Positions 1-8,288 of a DNA stretch of 64,000 nucleotides are shown piece by piece. The stretch covers positions 112,754 through 176,753 of the forward strand of contig JADJUF010000019.1 in assembly GCA_016717005.1 (NCBI GenBank). The letters are read 5' to 3'. Every line of letters begins with the position of its first letter. The stretch's first letter is position 1. The notes below the pieces were generated by a model, which was not told the origin of the DNA, made no database searches, and was given only the letters and a program-made list of their open reading frames with translations. Source of the DNA: Myxococcales bacterium (GTDB lineage: Bacteria > Myxococcota_A > Polyangia > Haliangiales > Haliangiaceae). The translations under genes and the position numbers were made by a program.

Positions 1-16
1 TCGCGCCGGCGGCGCG

Positions 17-394
17 CTACTCGTTTCGGCCACCGCGATTGGGGTCCTGGGCGATGGCGGGTTCGATCATCGGATCCGGCGGCGTCGGCGGCCCCGGCAT
101 CGCCAGCGGCGTGGTCCCCTGCGGCGGGTGCGCGGGGTCGGGCATCAGGGACGGCGGCACCGCCGCCGCCTCGGGCGTGGCGCCGGGATCGGCCGCCGTC
201 GGCGCGGTCGACGGCGGCGGCGGCTGCCAGGTCCGACGCGCCGGCCCGGCCACGTCGGTCAGCGGCGCCGCCTCGGCCTTGCCGCTGGGGGCGTCCGGCA
301 GCCGCGGCACCCGGCGCAGCTCGAGCAGCATCATCACGGCCAGGCCCAGCACCAGCGCGGCGAGGGCGCCGAGCGCGATCGTCAAGCCCTTCAT
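17..394 (-). CDS. Small membrane-anchored Pro/Ala-rich protein
   Basis: This 125-residue protein has one hydrophobic segment at about residues 5-25, followed by a basic turn (ELRRVPRLP). The rest, about 95 residues, is rich in proline and alanine and has no recognisable fold. The layout fits an inner-membrane anchor with a disordered periplasmic tail, although an uncleaved signal sequence is also possible. It lies about 80 bp downstream of the phosphofructokinase gene on the same strand and could be co-transcribed with it. I recognise no family and assign no function. Confidence 0.6.
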   Translation of the reverse strand: MKGLTIALGALAALVLGLAVMMLLELRRVPRLPDAPSGKAEAAPLTDVAGPARRTWQPPPPSTAPTAADPGATPEAAAVPPSLMPDPAHPPQGTTPLAMPGPPTPPDPMIEPAIAQDPNRGGRNE

Positions 395-476
395 GACGGC
401 GCGCTCATCGCAAGGCGATCATACCATCAACCGATCACGGACGACCTGATCCAGCGGATCGACGGACGCGCGGCGG

Positions 477-1592
477 TCACAGCAAGAGCGCGTCCTCGAT
501 GTCGTCGAACGCGCCGGCGCGCCAGCGGGCCAGCGGGCTGCGGCCGCGCAGCAGGTTGTCGGTCTCGGCCAGGACCGCGCCCAGGTCGACCAGCCAGCAG
601 TAGGGATCGGCCGGCGAGCGCGTGCCGATCTCCTCGGGTAGATCGATCGGTGGCATCCACGCGGCCATCTTCTGGGTGGCGCCGGCCAGCAGCCCGCGGA
701 CCGCGACGTTGGCCAGGCGGCTGCCGAGCAGGCGATCGAACGCCGACGGGCGGCCGCCGCGGACCACGTGGCCCAGCACGGTGACCCGGGTCTCGATCGA
801 CGACGGGTCGGTGCCGGGCACCCGCTCGCACAGCCGGGCGTCGACCAGCGACTTCAGGCGATCGATCGCGATGGCCACGCCCTCGGCCTTGATGATGATG
901 ACCCGGCGCGACCGGCGCGCGCGCTGCCGCACCGCCAGGACCGTGTCGACGATCGAGTCGACGATCGCCGCCTCGGAGCGGCCGGCCTCGGGGAACAGCG
1001 CCAGGTCGGCGCCGGCGGCGATGGCCGAGGTCATCGCCAGGTAGCCGCAGTCGCGGCCCATGACCTCGATGATGAACGTGCGATCGTGGGCGGTCGCGGT
1101 GTCGGCGATCTTGTCGCAGGCCTCGACGATCGTGTTCATCGCGGTGTCGACGCCGATCGACAGGCCGGTCAGGCCGAGGTCGTTGTCGATCGACGCCGGG
1201 ATGCCGACCACGCGCGGCGCGTCGGGGCCGGCCTCGTCGGGGTCGGCCAGCGCCTGGGCGCCGGTCAGCGAGCCGTTGCCGCCGATCACGACCAGGCCGT
1301 CGATGCCGCGTGCGCGCAGGATCGCGCGGGCTCGATCGCGCACCGGCCGCTCGTGGAACTCCTTGCACCGCGCCGAGCCCAGCATCGTGCCGCCCTCGCG
1401 CAGGATGCTGCCGACCTCGGTCGCGGTCAGCGGCACGACCGCGTCCTCGAGCAGGCCGCGGTAGCCGCGCTCGATGCCGACGACGTCGACCCCGGCGGCC
1501 CGGGCCACGAGCGTGGCGGCGCGGACCGCCGCGTTCATCCCGGGGGCGTCGCCGCCGCTGGTGAGGATGCCGATGCGCTGCAGCGTGGTCAT
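477..1592 (-). CDS. pfkA: 6-phosphofructokinase
   Basis: This 371-residue protein should phosphorylate fructose 6-phosphate to fructose 1,6-bisphosphate in glycolysis. The N-terminus carries the nucleotide loop TSGGDAPGMNAA (about 11-22). GGNGS is at about 104-108, the catalytic loop SIDND is at 134-138, and MGRDCGYLA is further on. The reading frame stays open far upstream, but similarity begins at the ATG at 1592 (MTTLQRIGILTSGG), so I take that start. The Gly after GGN argues for ATP rather than pyrophosphate as donor (PPi enzymes have GGDD). The Asp-to-Asn change in GGDGS is seen in some PFK groups. It is divergent from the crotonase gene, with only about 45 bp between the two starts. Confidence 0.9.
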   Translation of the reverse strand: MTTLQRIGILTSGGDAPGMNAAVRAATLVARAAGVDVVGIERGYRGLLEDAVVPLTATEVGSILREGGTMLGSARCKEFHERPVRDRARAILRARGIDGLVVIGGNGSLTGAQALADPDEAGPDAPRVVGIPASIDNDLGLTGLSIGVDTAMNTIVEACDKIADTATAHDRTFIIEVMGRDCGYLAMTSAIAAGADLALFPEAGRSEAAIVDSIVDTVLAVRQRARRSRRVIIIKAEGVAIAIDRLKSLVDARLCERVPGTDPSSIETRVTVLGHVVRGGRPSAFDRLLGSRLANVAVRGLLAGATQKMAAWMPPIDLPEEIGTRSPADPYCWLVDLGAVLAETDNLLRGRSPLARWRAGAFDDIEDALLL

Positions 1593-1637
1593 GGCGCGCA
1601 CTGTAGCCGTGCGCCGGGGCTGTGGCACAGTCGAGGG

Positions 1638-2396
1638 GTGCCCATCCACGTCGAGTCCAGCGGTCCCGTCGCCACCGTCGTGATCGATCGCCCCGACGTC
1701 AAGAACGCGGTCGATCGCCCCACCGCCGACGCGCTGGCCGAGGCGTTCCGCGCGTTCGACGCCGATCCCGACGCGCGCGTCGCCGTGCTCTTCGGCGATC
1801 ACGGCACGTTCTGCGCCGGCGCCGACCTCAAGGCGATCAGCGCCGGGCGCGGCAACCGGGTCGCGGTCGACGGCGACGGGCCGATGGGGCCGACCCGGAT
1901 GGTCCTGACCAAGCCGGTGATCGCCGCGATCGCCGGCCACGCCGTCGCGGGCGGGCTCGAGCTGGCGCTCTGGTGCGATCTGCGGGTGGCCGAGGACGAC
2001 GCGATCCTGGGTGTGTTCTGCCGCCGCTGGGGCGTGCCGTTGATCGACGGCGGCACGATCCGCCTGCCGCGGGTGATCGGCATGGGCCGGGCGCTCGATC
2101 TGATCCTGACCGGGCGCGCGGTGACCGCGGCCGAGGCCCTGGCGATGGGCCTGGTCAACCGGGTCGTGCCCAAGGGCACCGCGCGGGCTGCGGCCGAGGC
2201 CCTGGCCCACGAGCTGGCGGCGCTGCCGCAGGGCGCGCTGCGCGGCGATCGCCTGAGCGCGTACGAGCAGTGGGATCTCGACGTGCCCGCGGCGCTGACC
2301 AACGAGCTCGATCACGGCGGTCGGGCGCTGATGGAGGGCGTGGCCGGCGCGGCGCGCTTCGCCGGCGGCGCCGGGCGCCACGGCGGCGAGGCGTGA
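1638..2396 (+). CDS. Enoyl-CoA hydratase/isomerase family protein (crotonase fold)
   Basis: This 252-residue protein starts at a GTG just after a GAGGG Shine-Dalgarno-like stretch. Crotonase landmarks are clear: the oxyanion-hole segment FCAGADLKAI (about 58-67), the second segment AVAGGLELALWCDLRVAED, and LTGRAVTAAEALAMGLVNRVV. The first catalytic Glu (about E108, in GGLEL) is kept. The position of the second catalytic Glu of true hydratases (GQPE) reads GVFC, so a classic hydratase reaction is doubtful. Isomerase, hydrolase or another crotonase activity is as likely. The stop overlaps the GTG start of the next gene (GTGA), suggesting translational coupling. Confidence 0.85.
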   Translation: MPIHVESSGPVATVVIDRPDVKNAVDRPTADALAEAFRAFDADPDARVAVLFGDHGTFCAGADLKAISAGRGNRVAVDGDGPMGPTRMVLTKPVIAAIAGHAVAGGLELALWCDLRVAEDDAILGVFCRRWGVPLIDGGTIRLPRVIGMGRALDLILTGRAVTAAEALAMGLVNRVVPKGTARAAAEALAHELAALPQGALRGDRLSAYEQWDLDVPAALTNELDHGGRALMEGVAGAARFAGGAGRHGGEA

Positions 2397-2695
2397 GGAT
2401 CGTCGTGGCGCTGCTGGTCGCGGCGGTCGCCACCGGCTGCGTCGTCCGGTACCTGAAGGGCCCGCAGCTCACCGGCACGTGCGGTGGCGCCTGCGATCAC
2501 TACGTCACGTGCCGGGGCAGCGAGGACGGCGGCGTGCGGGCGGCGTGCCAGGCCGAGTGCCCCGAGGTGTTCAGCGATCGCGACAGCCTGATGTCGTTCG
2601 AGAGCCTGTCGTGCGAGGCGACGCTCGAGTTCGTCGAGGGGCCGGCCCGGCGCCCGCTCGGCAGCCCGGCGTCGACGGTGACCGGCGCGCGCTGA
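2393..2695 (+). CDS. Small Cys-rich lipoprotein
   Basis: This 100-residue protein begins at a GTG overlapping the stop of the crotonase gene. A short signal peptide ends in the lipobox VATGC, with the lipid-modified Cys at about residue 16. The mature part has spaced cysteines (CGGACDHYVTC, CQAEC, SLSC) that could form disulfides outside the cytoplasm. It resembles the short Cys-rich lipoproteins common in myxobacteria, but I recognise no named family. It converges on the kinase gene, ending 7 bp from that gene's stop. Confidence 0.65.
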   Translation: MRIVVALLVAAVATGCVVRYLKGPQLTGTCGGACDHYVTCRGSEDGGVRAACQAECPEVFSDRDSLMSFESLSCEATLEFVEGPARRPLGSPASTVTGAR

Positions 2696-2701
2696 GCCGG
2701 T

Positions 2702-4525
2702 TCACCGCGCCGCGTCGGCGGCGGCGGCGCGGGCCTCGCGGCGCCACGCCGCGATCAGCACCAGCCCGCACACGAACACCGACAGGTTGAACGCCAGGCG
2801 CGTGGTCACCGGCCAGATCGCGGCCGCGGCCGCGGCCAGCGCCAGCGGCGCGGCGGCGAGCAGGCGGCCGTAGGTCACCATCACCGCGGTCGCCATGATC
2901 AGATCGAGCGTCATCATCGTCGCCGCGGGCAGGCCGACGTGGAGCCCGAAAGTGCGGCTGGCGACCAGCGCGGCGATCACCGTGATGATCATGCGCCCGG
3001 CCGCGGCCGACACCGCGTTGCCGAAAATGCCGCGCCGCCCCAGCGCCGACGCGATCACGACGACGGCCAGCGCCACCGCGGCGTTGCGGCGGAGCGTCAC
3101 GGGATCGGGCTGGTGCCCCAGGTCGGCGCCCGCCACCAGCGTCTGGATGAACATGCCGACCATCAGGACGAGCAGGCTGACGTAGACGACCGTGCGCTCG
3201 CGCAGGCCGACCCGCTGATCGCGCGCGTGCACCGACGCGGCGGTCGCCGCCTGCTGCGCGCCCATCACCTCGCGCCGCCGCGCCAGCGCGGCCTGGCGAG
3301 CGCGGTCACCCGGCAGCTCGGTCGCCAGCGCCGTCGCCGCGGGGAGGTTGTCGCGCTCGAGCTCGAAGTCGAACAGCGCGGCGCGCAGCCGGCCCAGGCC
3401 GTGCTGGGCCGCGGGGTTGGTGGGCCACGTCGCCAGGGCCTCGTCGAGGCCGAACCGCGCCACGTCGGCCAGCCGGTAGATCTCGGCGACCGCGGGCGCC
3501 GAGGTCCCGTCGAGCCGCGCCAGGGTCGCGCCCAGCTCGTCGACGCGGTCGCACGCCGCGACCGCCAGCCGGCGCGAGGTCTGGTGGGTGAGGAAGCTGG
3601 TGAGCTCGGTGGCGAGCGCTGACGCCGACGGGTACCGATCGGCCGGCGCCCGCGCCATCGCGCGGTCGATGATCGTCGCCAGCTCCGCCGGCACCGCCGG
3701 CTCGACCACGGCGATCGGTCGCGGCGGTCCGGCGATGACCTGCTTCCAGACCGGATCGTCGGTGTGGGCCGAGTGGGCGCCGCTCTGGTCGTAGGGCGCG
3801 GTCATGGCCACGAGCTGGTACAGGAGCGCGCCCAGCGCGTAGATGTCGGCGCGTAGATCGACCCGATCGCCGCGGGCCTGCTCGGGCGGCATGTAGCAGG
3901 GCGTGCCCAGCACGCTGCCGAGCGAGGTCAGGCGCGGATCCGCCGGGGTCGCGCGCGGCGCCATCGGCGCCTCGGCCTGATCGAACGGGAGCGCCAGGCC
4001 CCAGTCGATCACGACGACCTCGCCGAACGCGCCGATGATCACGTTGGCCGGCTTGAGGTCGCGGTGGATGACCCGCTGGCTGTGGGCGTAGGCGACGGCG
4101 TCGGCGATCGCGACCACGGCCGGGATCAACGCCAGGCGTTCGTCGAGCGAGCCGCACGCCGCGATCGCCTTCGACAGCGGCTGGCCCTCGACCCACTTCA
4201 TCGCGTACGACGGCACGCCGTCGGCGTCGAGGCCGAGGTCGTAGATCGGCACGATGCTGGGGTGGACCAGGCGGCTGGTCAGGCGGGCCTCGCGCAGGAA
4301 CCGCACCGCCAGGCCGGGGTCGCGGTCGCGCAGCTGCTTGACCGCGACCTGGCGATCGAGCACGACGTCGTGGGCGGCGCGGATGTTCGCGAGGCCGCCG
4401 CGGGCCAGCTCGGCCCCGAGCTGGTAGCGCTCGGCGAAGCACGGCGTCGGCAGCTCGACCACCGGCGCCGGCAGCTCGAGCGGACCGAGCGTCAGGGTCT
4501 CGTCAGGGTCGGAGTCCGTGGCCAC
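2702..4525 (-). CDS. Ser/Thr protein kinase with C-terminal membrane domain
   Basis: This 607-residue protein has an N-terminal Hanks-type kinase domain at about residues 33-310. Visible motifs are a glycine-rich loop variant (GAELARGGLANI), the VAVK lysine (about K63), HRDLKPAN (154-161) and GTPCYMPPEQ in the activation segment. The metal-binding motif is DWG rather than DFG, a variant I associate with many myxobacterial kinases. A helical linker follows, then about six hydrophobic segments from residue 430 to 600. The topology is therefore a cytoplasmic kinase tethered by a polytopic domain instead of the usual single helix plus sensor. The start is a GTG; substrates are unknown. Confidence 0.9.
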   Translation of the reverse strand: MATDSDPDETLTLGPLELPAPVVELPTPCFAERYQLGAELARGGLANIRAAHDVVLDRQVAVKQLRDRDPGLAVRFLREARLTSRLVHPSIVPIYDLGLDADGVPSYAMKWVEGQPLSKAIAACGSLDERLALIPAVVAIADAVAYAHSQRVIHRDLKPANVIIGAFGEVVVIDWGLALPFDQAEAPMAPRATPADPRLTSLGSVLGTPCYMPPEQARGDRVDLRADIYALGALLYQLVAMTAPYDQSGAHSAHTDDPVWKQVIAGPPRPIAVVEPAVPAELATIIDRAMARAPADRYPSASALATELTSFLTHQTSRRLAVAACDRVDELGATLARLDGTSAPAVAEIYRLADVARFGLDEALATWPTNPAAQHGLGRLRAALFDFELERDNLPAATALATELPGDRARQAALARRREVMGAQQAATAASVHARDQRVGLRERTVVYVSLLVLMVGMFIQTLVAGADLGHQPDPVTLRRNAAVALAVVVIASALGRRGIFGNAVSAAAGRMIITVIAALVASRTFGLHVGLPAATMMTLDLIMATAVMVTYGRLLAAAPLALAAAAAAIWPVTTRLAFNLSVFVCGLVLIAAWRREARAAAADAAR

Positions 4526-4574
4526 GTCCCGCCATCATACCGCGGCGTCGTGCGGGGCGGCGCCGCGCTCGAGC

Positions 4575-5222
4575 TCACCCGCGCTCGAAGTGGACGACGT
4601 CGATCAGGACCGTCGCCGAGAACAGCAGCGCGCGCAGCCGGGGATCGGCGACGCCGCCGAACTCGACCCAGAAATTGTCGGCCTGGGTGAACATCTCCTT
4701 GGCCAGGCCGCTCCACTTCTTCTGGATCAGGCCGACCTCATGCTCCTGCCCCGGCAGCAGGATCTTGAACGTCCACGGCCGCCAGAACGGGCCGAACAGC
4801 GTGGCCAGCTCCTCACCGTTGGCGCCCTCGACCGTGTACTTGCGGCGGAACCAGGTCCAGCGCTTCTGCAGCGCGCCGAGCAGCTGGCCGTCGGGCGTCG
4901 AGACCTCGAGCCGGTGGAACATGAACCGGAACGGGCGTCGCAGGGCCAGAATCTGGCGACCGGCGGTGACGTCCTCGACGTGCGAGCGGAACGGCCGGAA
5001 CGAGGTCAGGAACAGGCGCTTGAGCAAGCTGCCGAAGCCCCGGCCTTGCTCCTGCACGTTGAAGACCGGGCTGCCGGCCTCGTCGTACACCGCGTAGGTG
5101 TTGCGGGCGTCGAGCGAGGTCAGGATCTCGAGCCAGCGCTTGCGCTGGCGCACCGACAGCCGGTTCGAGCGCACGAATGGGGCGATCGCGGCGTCGGCCG
5201 CGGGAACCAAGGAGTTGTCCAC
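4575..5222 (-). CDS. Phospholipid scramblase/LURP1-related protein
   Basis: This protein of about 215 residues has features of the scramblase/LURP-one tubby-like fold. It contains a basic N-terminal half, the strand-rich block YAVYDEAGSPVFNVQEQG, an RPFRFMFHRLEV strand pair, GQLLGALQKRW, and a hydrophobic C-terminal segment (LLFSATVLIDVV). A GTG at 5222 is the likely start because similarity begins just after it; the upstream open frame is antisense to the neighbouring gene. Bacterial members have no settled biochemical role and may bind or remodel membranes. The gene is divergent from the GIDE-like membrane protein, with starts about 54 bp apart, so shared regulation is plausible. Confidence 0.65.
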   Translation of the reverse strand: MDNSLVPAADAAIAPFVRSNRLSVRQRKRWLEILTSLDARNTYAVYDEAGSPVFNVQEQGRGFGSLLKRLFLTSFRPFRSHVEDVTAGRQILALRRPFRFMFHRLEVSTPDGQLLGALQKRWTWFRRKYTVEGANGEELATLFGPFWRPWTFKILLPGQEHEVGLIQKKWSGLAKEMFTQADNFWVEFGGVADPRLRALLFSATVLIDVVHFERG

Positions 5223-5276
5223 GGCCGCACAGTACACGCGCGCCCCGGCGCGTGCGATGGTTCGACGGTGATCGCG

Positions 5277-6059
5277 ATGGAGCGGACCCACACCTGGCGC
5301 GACGATCAGGCGTGGATGCCGCGGTCGGTGCGCTGGGCCAGCCGTGGCGCGACCGCGGCGGTCTGGGGCGGCTCGGCCGCGCTCGTCGGCGCGTCGTTGA
5401 TGGTGGCGCCGGCGCTGGTGCTGGTGTGGAAGGGCCTGGTCCTGGCGGGCGCGGGCGCGGCGGTCGCCGGCCGCCAGATCGGCCAGGCGATGTTCCAGCG
5501 CCAGCTCCGCAAGCTGGCCCGCGGCGACCTCAAGCTGGCCGAGGTCGACGCGCAGACCGAGGGCGAGCTGGTGGTGGTGCGCGGGCGGGTCGAGGCGGCC
5601 GCGCCGCTGACCGGCCTCCTGGTCGACGCCCCGGGCGTCTACCGGCGCATGGTCTGGGAGCCGAAAGGCCGCTGGGTCAGCGAGGCCGCGGTCGACTTCG
5701 CGCTGGTCGACGAGCGCGGCGACCGCGTGCTGGTCCAGGCGGCGGGCGCGCGGTGGCTGGTGGCCCCGCGCGAGCCGTGGACGTATCCACAGGCGCGGTT
5801 CGATCGCGACGGCGCGTCGTCGCCGATCCGCCAGCTCGCGCGCGCGTCCGGGGCGCCGACGATCCCGGCCGCCGAGCGGGTGCTGCCGGTCGGCGCCGAG
5901 GTCCAGGTGGTCGGCTACAAGACCGCCAGCGCCGACGTCGGCGGCGCGGTGATCGACTACCGCCTGCCGCCCCAGCGCGCGACCCTGCGGTCCGGGCCCG
6001 AGCTGCCGGTGGTGATCACGTTGGTCGACGATCTCGAGCGGCGCGACCGCGACGAGTGA
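5277..6059 (+). CDS. Membrane protein with GIDE/MUL1-like domain
   Basis: This protein is about 260 residues from the ATG at 5277; a GTG at 5268 is an alternative. Two hydrophobic segments lie at about residues 20-60. The remaining domain begins EGELVVVRGRVEAAAPLTG and continues through PGVYRRMVW and LPVGAEVQVVGY. This resembles the beta-rich domain between the membrane spans of eukaryotic MUL1/GIDE ubiquitin ligases, which also occurs in bacteria without a RING domain. No RING-type cysteines are present, so ligase activity is not implied. The assignment is by pattern only. It sits divergently beside the scramblase-like gene. Confidence 0.55.
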   Translation: MERTHTWRDDQAWMPRSVRWASRGATAAVWGGSAALVGASLMVAPALVLVWKGLVLAGAGAAVAGRQIGQAMFQRQLRKLARGDLKLAEVDAQTEGELVVVRGRVEAAAPLTGLLVDAPGVYRRMVWEPKGRWVSEAAVDFALVDERGDRVLVQAAGARWLVAPREPWTYPQARFDRDGASSPIRQLARASGAPTIPAAERVLPVGAEVQVVGYKTASADVGGAVIDYRLPPQRATLRSGPELPVVITLVDDLERRDRDE

Positions 6060-6085
6060 ATCGATCGGCGTCGCCGCGCGGCTGA

Positions 6086-6736
6086 TCAGCTGCCGTCGGC
6101 CTCGAAGCCGGCGCGGGTGTGCGAGCCGTCGCAGTAGGGCTTGTTCTGCGAGTGGCCGCACCGGCACAGCCAGGTCTCGGTGACGCGGCCGCAGGTGCGG
6201 CCGGTGCCGGTGACCAGCTCGAGGTTGCCGGTGACCTGCAGCGGCCCGTTCTTGTGCGGCTGGATCTCGACGTCGCCGTCGCGGACCGCCAGCGCCGGCG
6301 CGTCGACGCTCGCGGGCTCGCCGGTGGCCTGGAAGCCGGCCGCGGTGTGGCTGCCGTCGCAGTACGGCTTGCGCTTGCTGGCGCCGCACCGGCACAGGGT
6401 CGCGCGCAGGCGCGGCGCCTCGTCGGCGATGCGCAGGTCGCCGTGGAACGCCAGCGGCCCGTGCTCGCGGACGCGCACGAGGTTGACGATCGGCGGCCGC
6501 TCGTCGGGCTTGCCGTCCTTGCGCCGGTAGGTGATCGCGCCCGACGGGCAGCTCTGCGCCAGCGCGGCGAGCTCGTCGGCCGTGGCGCGCTCGGGGTGCA
6601 GCCAGGCGCCGGCCACGTTGGGCACGAACACGTCGGGCCGCCCCAGCACGCACGCGCGCGAGTGGATGCACCGGCGCGCCTCGAAGGACAGCTCGACGTC
6701 GTCGCTCTCGACTCGCTCGATCTCGTCTTGGGCCAT
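6086..6736 (-). CDS. Iron-sulfur protein: mono-cluster ferredoxin-like domain plus two CDGSH domains
   Basis: This 216-residue protein should bind three iron-sulfur clusters. The N-terminal part has the divergent 4Fe-4S pattern RRCIHSRACVLG...CPSGAI (about residues 22-68). Two CDGSH zinc-finger-like motifs follow, CRCGASKRKPYCDGSH and CRCGHSQNKPYCDGSH, each with the three Cys and one His that hold a 2Fe-2S cluster. The fused arrangement is a known bacterial family, presumed to be a soluble redox or cluster-transfer protein; its partner is unknown. The start ATG at 6736 is about 25 residues before the first motif. Confidence 0.9.
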   Translation of the reverse strand: MAQDEIERVESDDVELSFEARRCIHSRACVLGRPDVFVPNVAGAWLHPERATADELAALAQSCPSGAITYRRKDGKPDERPPIVNLVRVREHGPLAFHGDLRIADEAPRLRATLCRCGASKRKPYCDGSHTAAGFQATGEPASVDAPALAVRDGDVEIQPHKNGPLQVTGNLELVTGTGRTCGRVTETWLCRCGHSQNKPYCDGSHTRAGFEADGS

Positions 6737-6788
6737 GGCGCGAGGGTCGCCAATCCCGCGCGTCGGCGCAACTCGTCGCGGGCGTCGC

Positions 6789-8288
6789 TCAGCCGGCGAC
6801 GCGCTCGGCGCAGCGGGCCGCGAGCGCCATGATCGCGATCTGCGGGTTCACGCCCAGGTTGGTCGGGAACACGCTCGAGTCGGCGACGTAGAGCCCGGCG
6901 GTGGTGTGGTGGCGGAAGTCGGGGCGCACCACGCTGGTCGCGGCGACGCTGCCCATCCGCGCGGTCCCGAACAGGTGGGTCATCGACATCGTGTAGGCGC
7001 TCGGCGCGAGCGGGCCCTCGGCCTCGAGCCGCGCCAGCGCCGCCCGATCGCGGACGACCTCGTCGAAGCCGGCCACGCCCGGGTAGACCTCGACCGCGCC
7101 GGCGGCCAGGAACTGCTCGCCCAGCACGCGCACCGCGCGCCGGGTCCGGCGGACGTCGTCGTCGGTCAGCGCGTAGGTGACCAGCGGGCGGCGGCGCCCG
7201 GGTCGGACCCGACCGCGGCCGCTGGCGCGCACCGCCGCGCCCCAGACCGCGTAGCGATCGAGCTCGGCCAGGCGCCGCGCGAGCTCGGCGCCGACGCCGG
7301 GCAGGCGCCCGGCCAGGAGCCCGAGGTCGAAGCCCAGCGCCTCGAGCTTGAGGCCAAGGCCGCGGTAGCCGGTGACCTCGTGGCCCTGGGTCGCGCCCTC
7401 CCACGCGCGCACCGGCTGCTCGAAGCGCGCGGTCACCGACACGCCCGGGTGCGCGGTGAGCCCGTCGCCGACCGGGCCGTGGGTGAGCCCGCTCGCGCGC
7501 AGCAGGCACGGCGTCTGGATCGCGCTCGCGGCCAGCACGACCGCGTGGCGGGCGCGCACGACCAGCGGCGCGCCGCAGGCGGTGACGCCGCGGATCGCGA
7601 CCGCGCGGCCGCGGTGGCGCTCGATCCGCTCGACCCGGCAGCCGGCGAAGATCCGCGCGCCGGCGGCGACGGCGTCGGGCAGGAGCGTGCGATCCATCGA
7701 CAGCTTGGCGCCGTGCGGGCAGCCCTGCAGGCAGCGCCCGGCCCCGACGCAGGCGTGGGTGTTGCGGCGGATCGGGCGGTGGGCGACGCCGGTCGCGTCG
7801 GCGCCGCGCGCGAGCAAGAGGTTCTTGGCGCCGGCGATCGCGGCGTCGGTGGGTCGCACGTGCAGGCGGGCCTCGAGCCGGGCCTCGTGGGCGGCGATGA
7901 CCTCGGGCGGCAGCGCGTCGGCGAGCCCGGGATCGGCGGCGGCCCAGGCCGTCAGGATCTCGGGCGGCAGCCGCCAGCAGATCGCGCCGTTGATCACCGA
8001 GGTGCCGCCGACCGCGCAGCCCTGCAGGTACGGCATGGTCGCGCGGCCGAACGCCAGGGACGTGCCCATGTCGCGGTACAGGGCCGCCATCGCCCGCACC
8101 GCGCTGGCCTCGACCTGCGCCGGCGCGGTGTGGTGGCCCTCCTCGACGATGATCACCCGCACGCCGCGCGCGGTCAGCTCGGCGGCGACCGTGGCGCCGG
8201 CCGGGCCCGAGCCCACGATCACCACGTCGGCCTCGGCCTCGAGCCGCCGCTGCACCGTCCGGCCGTCGACGGCGACGAGCGCGGTCAC
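6789..8288 (-). CDS. GMC-family FAD-dependent oxidoreductase
   Basis: This 499-residue flavoenzyme has the FAD dinucleotide motif VVIVGSGPAGATVAAEL near residue 22. The GMC hallmark GCAVGGTSVINGAICWR follows, then a Cys-rich stretch (CVGAGRCLQGCPHGAK). The C-terminal active-site region reads MSMTHLFGTARMG...NLGVNPQIAIMALAARCAE. The Cys cluster is typical of bacterial GMC dehydrogenases of the long-chain alcohol oxidase/cholesterol oxidase-like type, but the substrate cannot be read. The GTG start overlaps the stop of the upstream partner gene (GTGA), which argues that the two make one complex. Confidence 0.88.
   Translation of the reverse strand: MTALVAVDGRTVQRRLEAEADVVIVGSGPAGATVAAELTARGVRVIIVEEGHHTAPAQVEASAVRAMAALYRDMGTSLAFGRATMPYLQGCAVGGTSVINGAICWRLPPEILTAWAAADPGLADALPPEVIAAHEARLEARLHVRPTDAAIAGAKNLLLARGADATGVAHRPIRRNTHACVGAGRCLQGCPHGAKLSMDRTLLPDAVAAGARIFAGCRVERIERHRGRAVAIRGVTACGAPLVVRARHAVVLAASAIQTPCLLRASGLTHGPVGDGLTAHPGVSVTARFEQPVRAWEGATQGHEVTGYRGLGLKLEALGFDLGLLAGRLPGVGAELARRLAELDRYAVWGAAVRASGRGRVRPGRRRPLVTYALTDDDVRRTRRAVRVLGEQFLAAGAVEVYPGVAGFDEVVRDRAALARLEAEGPLAPSAYTMSMTHLFGTARMGSVAATSVVRPDFRHHTTAGLYVADSSVFPTNLGVNPQIAIMALAARCAERVAG

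Noticed and set aside
477..1592. Pyrophosphate-dependent phosphofructokinase
   Set aside because: The key loop is GGNGS, with Gly where PPi enzymes have Asp, so ATP use is favoured.
1593..2381. N-terminal extension of the phosphofructokinase
   Set aside because: The open frame continues over the divergent crotonase gene, but PFK homology begins at the ATG at 1592.
5277..6059. E3 ubiquitin ligase activity for the GIDE-like protein
   Set aside because: No RING cysteine/histidine pattern is present; only the membrane-side domain resembles MUL1.
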